Source of the DNA: Brasenia schreberi
Taxonomy: Eukaryota > Streptophyta > Magnoliopsida > Nymphaeales > Cabombaceae
DNA length: 64,000 nucleotides
NCBI GenBank assembly: GCA_036023115.1
Contig: JAYKKT010000089.1
Location: forward strand, 21,199,001-21,263,000
Direction: 5' to 3'
A program made the position numbers and the translations under genes. Positions 23,284-34,345 of this stretch are shown here, piece after piece; the stretch's first letter is position 1; each line of letters starts with the position of its first letter. The notes under the pieces are model-generated. The model was not told the origin of the DNA. It saw nothing but the letters and a program-made list of their open reading frames with translations, and searched no databases.

Positions 23284-26200
23284 TGTAGACACTTGAAAAA
23301 TCCTTCGCCTCTGGTTTCTTAGGCCCAAAGCGGATCTCTTTGTGTGTCTAAGTCGTGTTTTTAGCAAAAGGGCGTGCCAACTAGCTTGCTTAAGCTAGCG
23401 AAGAAATATTTTGAAATCTGACTTCTATCGTGGCGATTGTGAGCAAGCAAGCTCTTTTCGTCGCAGACCTTCTTGCACCGATGCGCAAGGGTCAGTCTAT
23501 ACGCTTAGAAAAATCGAGTTTTAAACATGATAACCTAGGAAAATGTTTGAGGTATTCGATTGGGCTGATTTGTATGGTTTTCAAGTTTTTATTTTCACGT
23601 GGATTTTCACGTGCCTATGTCTTTCTTTTCATCCCTTTTCGGGCCAACTAGGTGTGTGTGTGCATAAGTGACCTGAGTTGGGCGATTTTGAGCGGGAGTG
23701 TGGGGTTTGCTTTGATGCAATATGCGTCCTAACTCATGGTATGGCGTATATGCAATGCAAACTCACGCAACTCCAAAGGGAAAACCCGAATTGAAAGACA
23801 ATGCGGAAGGGAAATGACTTAATGTAAATTTGTAAAAGGGAAATTGCAAAAGGGAAATATGGCTATATCTTAAGAGCGGAAAGGCTCAATTGTGCAAGTG
23901 TGTGCCGTGTATATATGTAAAGACTATGCACACTGCTGAACCTTAAAACCCAAAACTTAAAGACATAGCCGAAGGGAAATACTTATAATATATATGGGCC
24001 CGAAGGTCGCCAACGTGTGCATGGGTGTTGTGTGTATATTGAAAGACAACTCACACGACTTGTAAATGAAACCCAAATATAATTGCAATATGGCCTTGAC
24101 TAAGGTCTTGGGAGTAAGAGCGAAAGCTCAATGTGTGTGAGTGTAGAATTGAAATACTATGCACACGACATGAAATGAAACCCAAATATAATTGCAATAG
24201 GCCTTGACTAAGGTCTTGGGAGTAAGAGCGAAAGCTCAATGTGTGTGAGTGTAGAATTGAAATACTACGCACACAACTTGAAGTAAAACACCCCAAAACG
24301 AAATTGCAATAGGCCCTTACTAGGGTCATGGAAATAAGAGCGAAAGCTCAATGTGTGAGTGTGAAAAATTGAAAGATAACACACACAACTTAAATAAAAC
24401 CCACGCAACTTAAATTATATAAGTATAGCTATATCTTAAGGGCTGATTAGGCCCATGTGTGTGTCAAAATCGTGTGCAGCTAAGAGCGGAATAGGCTCAA
24501 GTGCACGTGTGTGTGGGTGTGCCAAACCACATTATTACAAGTGGGGAGAGACAACGCTCCATTATTACAACCCCGTATCAAATTTAATTAAGCATAAGCA
24601 AGTCTATAACAAGGACCGAGTTAGGCACTTACGTATAGCTGGTCCGGGTGTGACTTGCTTGCGCTTGGGCCAGTGAGTCACCTTGGGCTGCAAGAGGGAG
24701 CTCCTTGGATGAGCGCGGCAAGGGAAGGTGCTGGCCGAAGGATGAAGGTGCAGGCAGGTGGCGCCTTGGCGCTAGCCGAGTGGATGGGGTGCTGCCTTGG
24801 CTAGGGTTGGGGTGCTTAGGGAAGGTAAGGGTGCTAGTTAGGGGCTGCCACTAAGGCTTGGAGTAGGTCTTAGGGAGAGGTAAGGTTAGGGTGTTAACTA
24901 GGGGCTGTCTAAGGGAAGAGGGGCAGGTAGTATGGCCGGTTGATGGAAGGTGGTAGGTGGTGCAGTCGGGTAGATGGGATGCTAGCTAGGCTAAGGAAAG
25001 TTGGCGGGTGTGTGGCTAAGAATGGAGGGGAGTGGAGAAGAGGTGGTGTTGAGATGGGGTACTAACCGGGCTGAATGCTGGCCGAAGGGTGGAAGTGGCG
25101 GGTGTCAAGGAGCAGTCGAGTGGAAGGGGAGGTTGCAGCCGGTGGCGTGGAGTGGAGCTGGCCAAAGTGGAGTGGAGTGGTGTGGCTGGACGGGTTCCAA
25201 GAGGGGAGCAGGTGAGAGAAGAGAGAAAGGGATGAGAGAGGAGAGGAAGGGTTGAACTGCCCAATAATTTATGCAAAACCCACCCCAAGGGGGGGGTTTA
25301 TAGGCTTTAGTGGGGTCGGTTTGGGCTGGTATTGGGGGTGGTGGTTTAAGGGTATGGTGGTGGTGGTTTGGGGATATGGTGGGCTAGGCATTTAGGTGGG
25401 CCAGATATTTTGTATTGGGTGGTTTGGGGATATGGTGTGCTAGGGATTTAGGTGGGCTGGTTTAGTGGTTTAAGGCTTAGCTAGGTGGGTTGGGCTTAGG
25501 GTGAGGTTTAGTGAAGTGGGTTAGGTGTTTAGGCTAGGATTAGGGTGAGGTTAGGGGGATTAGGCTAGGTTTAGGGAAGGATTAGGGAAGTGGGTTAGGT
25601 GATTAGCCTAGGATTAGGGAAGGATTAAGGAAGTGGGTTAGGTGATTAGGCTAGGATTAGGATGAGTTTAGGGGGAAATGGCTAGGCAAGGTGATTAGGC
25701 TTAGGGTTAGGTTAGAAGCATCCCTTTGCATGACCCATGGACCCAATTGCATCAAGTTGGTGCAGCCCTAGGTTAGGTGTAGGTGCATACAAGCTTAAAC
25801 CCACACTCATTTGGCTAACCCACATGATTAACCCAAAACATGACACACAAGTCAAGCTTAACACATGTTCACTCATATTTAATCCCCCCATTCTCTCTCA
25901 TACCCAAGCTTTCCACATGAATTTGTTGTGGGCCCCACCTCCATTTATGAGAAGGTGATGTGGGCCATGGATGTGGATATTGGATTGGATCTTTGGATCC
26001 AAATCCAAATCCACATACATGTTTGGATCGGGATTTGGATATATATGGTCCAGATCCGATCCAAAGCTGAATTTCTGACTCCTTCATGGTGTGTTTCAAA
26101 TGAACGGTTTGTGCGGGGCCTGATAGTATCAATGCTCCGTCTTGCGTTGGGTCTTCGCCAACATTGTCGTCCGCTCTTGTTTTCACCTTCTGGAGACCAT

Positions 26201-26544
26201 TTCAAACAGTTTTGCTGATAACAGGGGCTTCATTGTCTGAGATTCTGGGGATGAATCTGATAAGAGAGTTGATGTGCTGGGCTCGACATGTACTCCGGTT
26301 CCAAGCTCTCTTTTGCTCCTTTGCTCCTGCTTTCATCAGGCCAAGTTGCTTTCCGGGGTTTCAAAATATCTTTTAAAAGGTTTTAAAACTATATAATACA
26401 TATTTTAAAACATATATAGTTTAAAGCATATGTACAGGGTTGCCTGGAAGGCTCTTGAGTTTTCAGACTCAAAATAGCCCTTTGGGGCAGCTTTTGCAAA
26501 ACCAGGTGTTTTGGGAAAAAACGTGGGATTTTGGGGTGTTTACA
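23284..26544 (-). mobile_element. Solo LTR M3, minus orientation, inserted in LTR P3
   Basis: Minus-strand start is TGTAAACACCCCAAAATCCC at 26544, and the end (TTTTTCAAGTGTCTACA) is at 23284. It is flanked by the perfect duplication GAGTT (23279-23283 and 26545-26549). Length is 3261 bases. U3 repeats 25975-26075, TATA region degraded to CATAAATGG near 25951, GT-rich leader 24700-25700, U5 repeats 23880-24520 with GAGCGAAAGCTCAATGTGTG units, and LTR end 23284-23650. Removing it restores a continuous P3 U5 repeat (GTCGTGTGAGTTGTCTTTAC). Confidence 0.88.
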
Positions 26545-26557
26545 GAGTTGTCTTTAC

Positions 26558-27032
26558 ATCGTACCCAGTGATTATGATGGGGCTTGGGTTTACGGAAGTC
26601 AAGGTGACTCCGATTTGATACGCTACGTGGAGCGGAAGGATGTTGAGACCTCCTCCCCCATCAACTAAGCATTTGTTGAGAGGATAGTGATTCAATACTA
26701 CCTCGATGTGCAAAGCTTGGTTGTGGGTTTCAAATGGTCTTTCGATATCCTCTTCCGAGAACACGATGGGCGTTTTTACACATATAGGCACCACTTAGAT
26801 TGACAAGGACTCAGGGGTTATACTTGAGCTAATCTTGGCTCTTTCGAGGATTTTTTTCTAAGACAAGTCTATGCCTAGGCGAGGTTTGTATCAGCTCTAG
26901 GATAGACATGTTTATGAGAATCTTCAAAAGATGATTTTCAAAATCATACAAGGTTAAAACATTTTTTACTTTGTCTATTTTTGGTGAAACCCTAGGAATA
27001 CATGCTTTTGAAGGGCCAGGAATACTGACCAC
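26558..27032 (-). pseudogene. Retropepsin-like protease, copy A, truncated
   Basis: Aspartic protease that would cleave the Gag-Pol polyprotein. On the minus strand, 26829-27032 encodes a pre-protease segment (SIPGPSKACIPRVSPKIDKV). Then 26540-26794 encodes KTPIVFSEEDIERPFE followed by CLVDGGGGLNILP, the active-site loop. The catalytic Asp is present, but the usual D-S/T-G is replaced by D-G-G. The domain stops at about ITGYD, where the sequence switches at about 26558 into LTR P3. Copy B keeps the rest (37084-37446). A stop separates the two parts near 26828. Copy A has no RT, RNase H, integrase or 3' LTR. Confidence 0.75.
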
Positions 27033-27404
27033 TTTTTTAGCACTTTATAGATGCGGGGGTTGATAGATCCTTCCGGACCTAGTCACCTCCCCCACGATCT
27101 ACCTAGGGCTCGCGCCTATTGTGGCTCTACTTGTGTGCTTTGGAGCACCTTAGATTTGTAAAATGGTTCTAACTGGGGGCGGGATTCTAAGCGCTCCCCG
27201 GATTACTACTTGGGCGATTTTTCTATGAAGGATGAGAGATGATGCACAAGTAGTAAAACCAGAATGAGATGAATGCACTAGACCCTTTGAAGTCGAGAAA
27301 GCACATATCTCTTTGCCCTTCCCACTAGTGCTTGCATGGTTGGGGAAGGGTTCTTTGAAAATAGGTTGGGCAGGCTCTGGTTCCTCAGTGACCTGGAGCC
27401 GGCC

Positions 27405-28702
27405 CTATGGTATCAAGTTCTCCATCTTGTTTAAAAGGGAAAAACACTTGCTGGTATCATGACCTTTCAGTCGATGATACTTGCAAAATCTATTTAGAAA
27501 TTTCTCTTTTGGGGGTGTCCCCTCTAGAATTTCCAGGAGTGTAATCATCTCTTGTGCGAGTAGGAGGTCCAAGACCTCCGAAACAGGCTGCCCTAAGGGC
27601 GTGTACTCCCATTTTTCAAAACTTTTTTGCAATTTTTCAATTTTTTGCTCAGTTTTCTTAGAAGTATCGGCCGGGTTTGTTTCCACTCGGACATTTGCAA
27701 TTTTTAGGGGCTTTGCCCCTTTGTCCATCTGGGCATCCCGTATGTGTCGGGTTTTTCCAATCGAGTCTCTAGTACAACACTCCCTTTCCACAAGTGATCG
27801 TAAACTCCCTTCTTTAAATTTGTTTCAAAAAGGGAAGCTTTCTTTATTAACTTGTGAAAAGTTGAGAATTCATGTAAGGAGAGAAGGGTTTTCAACTCAA
27901 GTTTAAAATTATCGAGAATGAGCATCATTGGACATCCTTCTGATATTGGCTCTCTCACTTGCCCCAAGAGGGACCTCCATCGAATGATGAATGCGTGTAC
28001 ATCCTCGTTCGTCGCTTGTTTTGTATCCCTCAAAGTATTTAGAGTTGGCGTTACTTCTACGTTATGCGAAAATCTTTGCATAAAGCAGTTTGCTAACTCT
28101 TCAAAAGTTGCAAACTAACTCAAATCGTAAGAAGCGAGCCATTTAGAAGCAGTGCCTTTGAGGGAAAGGGGAAACCAATAAATCCATTTCATCGAGTCTT
28201 TTTTCTTGTCGGCTCGATGAGAAAAGAGTTGCAGGTGGGATCTAGGATCCCTCGTGCCATCATGCCGATGGAAATTTGGTATTTCGTCATCATTGTCTGT
28301 TTCGTAATCCAAAGGGAGGAAATCAGACAAGGCATACGTTCTTTTCTCTTTATTTTGCCCTTTTAGCAACTGTTGTAGGACTTTCCGATCCTTGTGAGTG
28401 AAGGACTCGTGGTATTGGTTTCCCTCCACAACGGAGGTTTCCTTGGGTTTTCGAGGTTTTTTCAATTTCTTTTTAGCCTTTGCTGGTTCGCCATGAGATG
28501 AACACGAATCAGCTGCCTCAGCCTTTTGGTTAAGTGCAGCGATTTTGGCCTCAAAATCTTTTCGCAAATCCTCTATTTCTTCTCTCCTATTTCTAGTTTT
28601 CGAAAATCTCTTTGAGTGAGAACTTGATGTGCGCGAGACATGGCTGGTCACCTCATTGGAGTTTGAACTCGACATGATTCTGATGCTTGTTTCAAAAACC
28701 AA
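27405..28702 (-). pseudogene. Gag, copy A, broken by a stop and a frameshift
   Basis: Gag packages element RNA into particles. Minus strand: N-terminal Ser-rich part then a charged stretch (RREEIEDLRKDFEAKIAAL, probably coiled coil) and a Lys-rich run. The central retrotransposon Gag domain follows (WFPLSLKGTASKWLASYDLS, FEELANCFMQRFS, RDTKQATNEDVHAFI). The C-terminal part ends with a CxxC-like zinc-binding segment (FCKYHRLKGHDTSKC). The main frame ends in TAG near 28115 where copy B has CAG (Gln). The next open piece is 27704-28081. A small indel near 27750 then shifts to the 27405-27791 frame. The start is about 115 bases from the LTR D/PBS boundary. Confidence 0.82.
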
Positions 28703-28795
28703 CTATGAAATGCAAAAAGGCAAAGAGTTAAATACTTTTCTTGGAAAATTTTTCAAGAGGTTTGCTTGTTTTAATCGATTTTTCTTAAGACCCAC

Positions 28796-28813
28796 GTCCC
28801 ACCGAGCGTGCCA
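28796..28813 (-). other. Primer-binding site, copy A
   Basis: Directly inside LTR D (which ends TCTACA at 28819) the minus strand reads GAAAT then TGGCACGCTCGGTGGGAC. A TGG start a few bases after the LTR is the normal place for tRNA 3'-CCA pairing. The matching site in copy B is at 39288-39305. I did not identify the tRNA. Confidence 0.65.
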
Positions 28814-28818
28814 ATTTC

Positions 28819-31800
28819 TGTAGACGTGAAAATTCTCACTTTGGGTTCTTAGGCCTGAAGTGAACCTTTTCGTATCTAGGTCGCTTTAGGGCGTGCCAGC
28901 TAGCTTACTCAAACTAGTGAAGGATTTTGGAAATATCTGACGTTTTGGGCGATTATGGGCAAGTGGGATCTTTTCGTCGTAAACCTTCTTGAACCGATGC
29001 TCAAGGGTCGGTTTAAACACTTAGAAAATCTTGATTTTTAACAAGCATGGACTTTTGAAAGAACACGAAAGTATCTTGTCGAATGTATGCCTATTTGCAG
29101 ATTTTATTTACGTGGGTTGCACGTATCCAAGTCTTTGATTTTTACGCTATTCAGGCCAGCTATGTGTGTGCATAAATGACCTAAGTTTGGAGTGTTTGCA
29201 CGAGATATTCGGGGCTTTTTCGAAAGCTTTACGAATGCAAGTATGCGAAGTATCTCGGGTTTGAAGGTATGATGTGAGCTAAGCTCGAATTGAAAGCAAC
29301 TCACACAACTTAAATGTAAAACACGAAATGTAAAGACGTAGCTTAAAGGGAAATACCCGAATTTAAAGGCAACTCACACGACTTGAATGTAAATTGCCGA
29401 AGGGAGATATACTTATATTAAGAGCGGAAAGGCTCAATGCACGCGTGTGTTAGTGTAGAATTGAAATGACAAACTCACACAACTTGAATTGAACTTGCCG
29501 AAATTTAAATATAAGTATATATATGAGCGGTAAAGCTCAACATGTTCGTGTGTGTTGTGTGTAAATGGAAAGACAACTCACACACACGACTGAAATTTAA
29601 CTTACGGAATGGGGAAATATAGATATAAGAGCGGAAAGACTCAATGTGTGTATGTGTGTTGTGTATAAATGTAAAGACAACTCACACGACTGAATTTTAA
29701 CAACCTGAAATGTAAAGACGTACACAGCTGAACAGTAAAACTCACGCAGCTGAAAGTATATAGATATGTCTATATCTTAAGGGCTTCTAAGGCCAAAATG
29801 TGCGTGAGAGTATTTGAGCAAGAGCTCGGGTGTCCTTTGTGTGTAAGTGTATAATTGAAATGACAAACTCACACGACTTAAAGTAACAACCCGAATGAAA
29901 TTGCAGCTTATATGGCTCTTACTAGAGTCTTTGGAGTAAGAGCGAAAGCTCAATTGTGTACGTGGGTGTCTTGTGTACGAGATAAGAGCTAAGGCTCAAG
30001 TGCACGTGTGTGTCTCGTGTACGAGATAAGAGCTAAAGCTCAAGTGCATGTATGTGTCTCATGTATCAAGCACCAATATTACATCTCGGGGGGAGACCAC
30101 GCTCCATTACTACAACCCCATTATCAAATTGAATTTACTTTGAATGGAAAAAAAGCCACTTGATATATACTTTGAGAGACTTACACTTTCGAAGTTGGGA
30201 TTTTGGCTAGGTCATGTCCACCTTCTTTGTGCTCAGCCCGGGTTCAGTTTGTGCAAGCCCACTTTGAGGTTGTTCAGCCCCTTTGTGCCATGGTAAAGTT
30301 GTTGCAGCCGAGGTAGGTTTCTATGGTGCAGTCGGCTCAAGTCTTGAAGTTCGGCCAGGTTCATGGTGGGTGCAAGTTTCCAGCCAAGGAGAGCTAAGCC
30401 AAGGCGGTTGAGAGTGGGGTGACGTGAGATGGAGTAGGGGATGATTGGGTGCTAGGGATGTTGGGCAGCAAGGGAGATGGCTGGGAAGGTGAGTAGGCGA
30501 GTTGTGTTGGGTCACGGGTGGTAGTGGAGTGGGGTGCTAGGGGTGTCAAGGCGCTAGGGAGCTAAGGGACATTGGCGCTGGGGTGTGCCAAGGGAAGGTG
30601 AAGGGCAGGTGGGTTGATGGTGTCCGGGAGTGATGGTAAGATGCGATGCTTAGGGCGCTAGGGAGTGGTGCGGTGTGATGGGAGCCGGTAGGTGGAGGAG
30701 TGGGGTACGGCTGGTGATGGTGCGGGATGTGGATGAGATGGGGAAGGTAGCCGGGAGGTGGTGGAGTGGCAGGTGGCAAGGGAGATGGCCAGGATTTGGC
30801 AAGTGGGGTGGGTGTAGGGCTGGTGTTGTGGGTGAGATGGGAGTCGGTTGGGAAGGTGTAGGTGGCAGGTAGTAGGGGATTCAAATGGGGTGATATGGTG
30901 AAGGTTAGGTCGGCTAGGTGTGGTGTCTAGGGTGTTGTGGTGGGTTCGGTTTAGAAGGGTTGAGGGAGAAGGGCTAGGTTAGGTTTTAGGCTTACCTCAA
31001 AGGGGTTTGGCTAGGTCTAGGTCGCCACGGTCCAGCCCACCTCGAGTTCTTCTTGCAGTCGGTCCACCTTGGTTCACCTTGGTGCAGCCCACTTCATGTT
31101 GGTGTAGCCCATGGCTAGGTCTAGGTCCATACAAGTTTGAACCCACACCCTTGATCAAGCCAACATGGCTAGCCCACTTGAAAATATCAAGCCCACCTTT
31201 TCTCTCTCCTACTTTATGGAAGCTCTCCCCAAATGGATTTCACGTCCACTTTTTGGGGACCCCCTCACTCCTATTTATAGGCAAATGAGGTGGGTCTTGG
31301 GTTTGGATATGAGTTTGAGATCTGGATCCAAATCCAAATCCAAATACTATTTGGATTTGGATGTGGATATTTATGACCAGATCTGATCCAAATCCAAACA
31401 TTTATATGGATATGGATCTGGATATTTTGGTCCAAATTCGATCCAATCCAAACACTATTTGGATCCAATCCAAATCCAAACACTATTTGGATCGATTCAA
31501 ATCGAAACACTATTTGGATATAGATCTGGATATTTATAGTCCAGATCCAATCCAAATTTTCTCTGAACAATCCTTCTTGCTGTTTCGAGACGGACTGTTT
31601 GTGCGGGCCCTGGCTTCATCAGTGCTCCATCTTATATTGGGTTTTCCTCAGTTTTGTCGTCTGAACTCCATCTCATCTTTTTGGACTTCGTTTTTACTCA
31701 ATTTTGCCATTTCTAGCTTGAATTTCTGCTGCTTGGATGGATGTACTTGATTTGGATTCTGGGTGCCCCGGGCTGACGTTCTGCATCAGACCTGGGCCTT

Positions 31801-32083
31801 CTTTTCGCGTTTTGACCCTGACTTTTATCAAGCTAGGGTACTGCTTTTGGGCTTCTGCACCTATTTCTGAGGATGCTTTTGATCAGGGTTCACCTGTTCG
31901 TCTTGGCTTTTTGGCAAAAATATGACTTGGCCCATATACGTGAAATTTTAATGGTGGTTTAAAACAAAATTTGGAAGCTTTTACAGCCCCTGGGTTTTCG
32001 AAAAACTCCAGATTTGGGTTTTGAAAGGAATTTTCAAACTAGGTGTTTGGTTTTGAAATTCGTTTTATTTTGGGGTGTTTACA
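28819..32083 (-). mobile_element. Complete LTR D, shared as 5' LTR of copy A and 3' LTR of copy B
   Basis: Minus-strand start TGTAAACACCCCAAAAT at 32083 and end TTTCACGTCTACA at 28819, 3265 bases. This is the best full-length LTR of the family here. U3 is about 800 bases with a GGATCC/AAATCC-type repeat array (31300-31560). The TATA box is the complement of TATTTATA (31272-31279). The donor-like GAGGTAAGCC is near 30993, a GT-rich leader covers 30230-30960, and the conserved block GGGGTTGTAGTAATGGAG is near 30115. U5 repeats lie at 29400-30060. It is bordered by the copy A PBS on the low side and a polypurine tract on the high side (32084-32098), so it has internal sequence on both sides and no target-site duplication. 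Confidence 0.88.
31272..31279 (-). promoter_or_regulatory. TATA box of LTR D
   Basis: The minus strand reads CCTATAAATAGGAG, a canonical plant TATA box directly downstream of the U3 repeat array. The same CCTATAAATAG sits at the equivalent place in LTRs P1, P2 and P3, a close variant (TCTATAAATAG) in P4, and in reverse CTCTATTTATAGG in M1. It is degraded in M2 and M3. Confidence 0.75.
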
Positions 32084-32098
32084 GATGCCCCTCTTTGG
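32084..32098 (-). other. Polypurine tract of copy B
   Basis: The minus strand reads CCAAAGAGGGGCATC immediately before the LTR D start TGTAAAC. A purine run next to the 3' LTR is where plus-strand DNA synthesis starts in LTR retrotransposons. This places LTR D as the 3' LTR of copy B. Confidence 0.75.
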
Positions 32099-33244
32099 CA
32101 TTATCCAAATTTATTTGGATGATGGCACAGACGACAACACCCCTGTTTGCTTTCTCCCTAAATTCATTCTCGAGAATATGGGATCATCCCAGTTTTGAGA
32201 AAAATATTTTCTTTAAGCCCAGTAAGGGGATTTTCGCCAAAGGGTACTTTGCCTAAGATGGTGCTAGCCCTAAATGGGATTGATGCAAGTGTCCATGCGT
32301 GAATATGAATGAGTGGCATGGGATGATATGCTAGGAAGTATGGTCTCGTAGAGACTTAATGTAATGGTTGAACTTGGGAGTCTTATGCAGACCTTCTGCA
32401 CCAAGTGAGCTGGCCTTATGTTACTCGATGTTCGAGGATTTTTGAAACTTGTTTTTGAAAGAGGAAAGCTCCTTTTAGCTTTAATCCTAAGGATTTCAGC
32501 TTTTCGTGTTTTCTCTTTACTTGAGTCTTGACACTCGCAAATCTAGCGGAGGTTTTATTCAAAAATCAAGCCATATTTCAAAATTCCTGCGCCTTACTCA
32601 GACATCTAATTCTCAAACAAGATGAGATTCAAGTAAGCAAATCCTATTTTTACTTTAGGATTCCTTGAAATGAACCTTTCTTCACTTGGGATAAGTCATA
32701 CGGATGGGAAAGAGTTTACTACGGTCCCTTCTGGAGTGTCCCGTGGTTTGAGGCAAAGAGGCGGAAAACTACTTTTTTTGAGCTTTTAGCTATTTTTTCT
32801 GTTTTTCATAGAGGGTCTCCCTTTGGGAGTATTTTTTCTTTATTCCCTCTTTTCCATAGAATACACGATTTTTCTTCTGATTCAACTTTCTTTTGGAAAA
32901 GAGACTTTGCAGGGATTTCCCTTTTTCTTTTTGGCCAAGTTTTCCTTTTGGGGAAGAGAAGAGAAACGGGGAAGGACTTATCCCAAGGATCTACTCGATT
33001 AATCCCAGATTAGCCTATTTAGAAATAGCACGTACTGCTTGCAAGTATCTTGCTATTTTGAACCAGGCCTTCCTTTGTAAGAAGAAGGATTTTTGAAATG
33101 TTACCCATTGGTTTTGGAAAACTCCGCTTTTTCACAAGAGATCGAGTCTCTCATTCAGGATTGCACAATTTGCTTTGATCCTCACTCACGAAGTTTCAAA
33201 AGGAGGTTTTCAAAATATTTTTGAAATAGGGCTCAGCTTAGACC
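32099..33244 (-). other. Non-coding region between integrase and 3' LTR, copy B
   Basis: No supported gene. The region is T-rich on the plus strand and lies between the integrase stop (33245) and the polypurine tract. Its end nearest integrase (33060-33240) matches bases 1-230 of copy Z. Long spacers on the 3' side of integrase are common in the Tat lineage. I saw no second ORF. Confidence 0.6.
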
Positions 33245-34309
33245 CTACACATGATATTTTTTCAAAAATTGAGCATTCATAGGGTCGGCTAAGTTCCTAC
33301 CTTCAACATCGACTAGCCAATAGGCGTTGTTCGTGGTGGTTCCACGTACAACATAAGGGTCATCCCACTTAGGCCGCCACTTTCTAAGTGGATGTGGGCC
33401 ACGATATTGGACGATTTTGAGCACAAGGTCTCCCACTTTAAAGTGGCAAGGTCTCATATGCTTCTCATAGTATCGGGCTACCCTTTGCCGGTATGCATGT
33501 GCATGATTCATGGCAAGGAGCCTTCTCTCATCTAATAAGTCAAGTTCAGCCATTCTAGCATGCTGTAGTGTCTCTAAGAGAAGGTCGAGTGCAATGGATG
33601 TATAAAATGAATGAATTTTGGTATGAATGGGGAGAATGGCGTTTGTGCCATACACCAACTCAAATAGCACGGCATTTGTGGGAATTTGGATGGAAGTCCT
33701 ATAAGCCCATAAGGCTTCATCCAGCTTCTCATGCCACGTCCTACCCTTCTTTAAAGTTTTCTCAATAATGCTTATGAGAGTCTTATTGGTGGCTTCGACT
33801 TGACCGTTGCCTTGAGGGTAGTAGAGTGATGAGAAGTGGTGAATTATGCCATACGTGTTACATAACTTAACCATCCTCTCATTTTTTAAGGAGGTTCCAT
33901 TATCACACACTAAGTCCTTTGGAACCCCAAAGCGAGCAAGAATGTTTTTCCTAATGAACGCCACTACATGTTGCCCCTGAACATTGGTCAGGGAGGTAGC
34001 TTCAACCCATTTGGAAAAGTATTCAGTGGCTGCAAGTATAAACCTATGCCCATTTGATGCATGAGAAAATATTGGCCCTATGATGTCAAACGCCCACATG
34101 GTGAATGGCCAGGGGCTGACCACAGAATGTAATGTGGATGACGGGGTATGAATGGCATGTCCATGCACTTGACATGGGTGACACTTCCTAACATGGTCGT
34201 GGTAATCCTGCTTTAAGGTGGACAAAAAAAAACCCACTCTAAGTATTTTCATTGCCATCATATTGGTATTTACATGCCCTCCACATTCTCCATCGTGGAA
34301 TTCATGCAT
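33245..34309 (-). CDS. Integrase of Tat-lineage copy B, open frame of 354 codons
   Basis: Integrase that would insert element DNA into the genome. The frame is uninterrupted. N-terminal zinc-binding domain with H-x-H and C-x2-C (HEFHDGECGGH at about residues 2-12, RKCHPCQ at about 35-41). The core carries WPFTMWAFDIIGP (first Asp), DLVCDNGTSL (second Asp) and PQGNGQVEATNKTL (Glu). A C-terminal part with HFKVGDLVLKI follows, ending FLKKYHV. I see no chromodomain, consistent with Tat and not the chromoviruses. The listed Met is internal; the polyprotein would read in from upstream, but aRNH and RT carry frameshifts and stops, so this is a module in a dead element. Confidence 0.88.
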   Translation of the reverse strand: MHEFHDGECGGHVNTNMMAMKILRVGFFLSTLKQDYHDHVRKCHPCQVHGHAIHTPSSTLHSVVSPWPFTMWAFDIIGPIFSHASNGHRFILAATEYFSKWVEATSLTNVQGQHVVAFIRKNILARFGVPKDLVCDNGTSLKNERMVKLCNTYGIIHHFSSLYYPQGNGQVEATNKTLISIIEKTLKKGRTWHEKLDEALWAYRTSIQIPTNAVLFELVYGTNAILPIHTKIHSFYTSIALDLLLETLQHARMAELDLLDERRLLAMNHAHAYRQRVARYYEKHMRPCHFKVGDLVLKIVQYRGPHPLRKWRPKWDDPYVVRGTTTNNAYWLVDVEGRNLADPMNAQFLKKYHV

Positions 34310-34345
34310 TACTATCCTAGCCTCCTTTAGGTCGACACACCTTAG

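Larger units (their letters stand above)
15697..26557 (+). mobile_element. LTR P3, plus orientation, 3'-truncated and split by LTRs M2 and M3
   Basis: Starts TGTAAACACCCCAAAATC at 15697. TATA box TATAAATA at about 16616, U3 repeats 16325-16605, CACGTG near 16653, AAGAGGTAAG at about 16859, C-rich leader 16870-17390. It resumes after M2 at 22545 (C-rich leader end, TGTAATAATGGAGCG near 22873, U5 repeats 22930-23278) and after M3 at 26550. It then stops inside a U5 repeat unit: GTGTGAGTTGTCTTTACAT runs straight into copy A protease sequence. Net length is about 2.44 kb against about 3.2 kb for the family, so roughly 0.75 kb of U5 and the right target-site duplication are lost. Confidence 0.75.

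Noticed and set aside
22937..23296. Frames with repeated HSHTLSFRSYSQDSNKS (also 24051-24329)
   Set aside because: Translation of the U5 tandem repeats. The apparent protein repeat follows from the DNA repeat.
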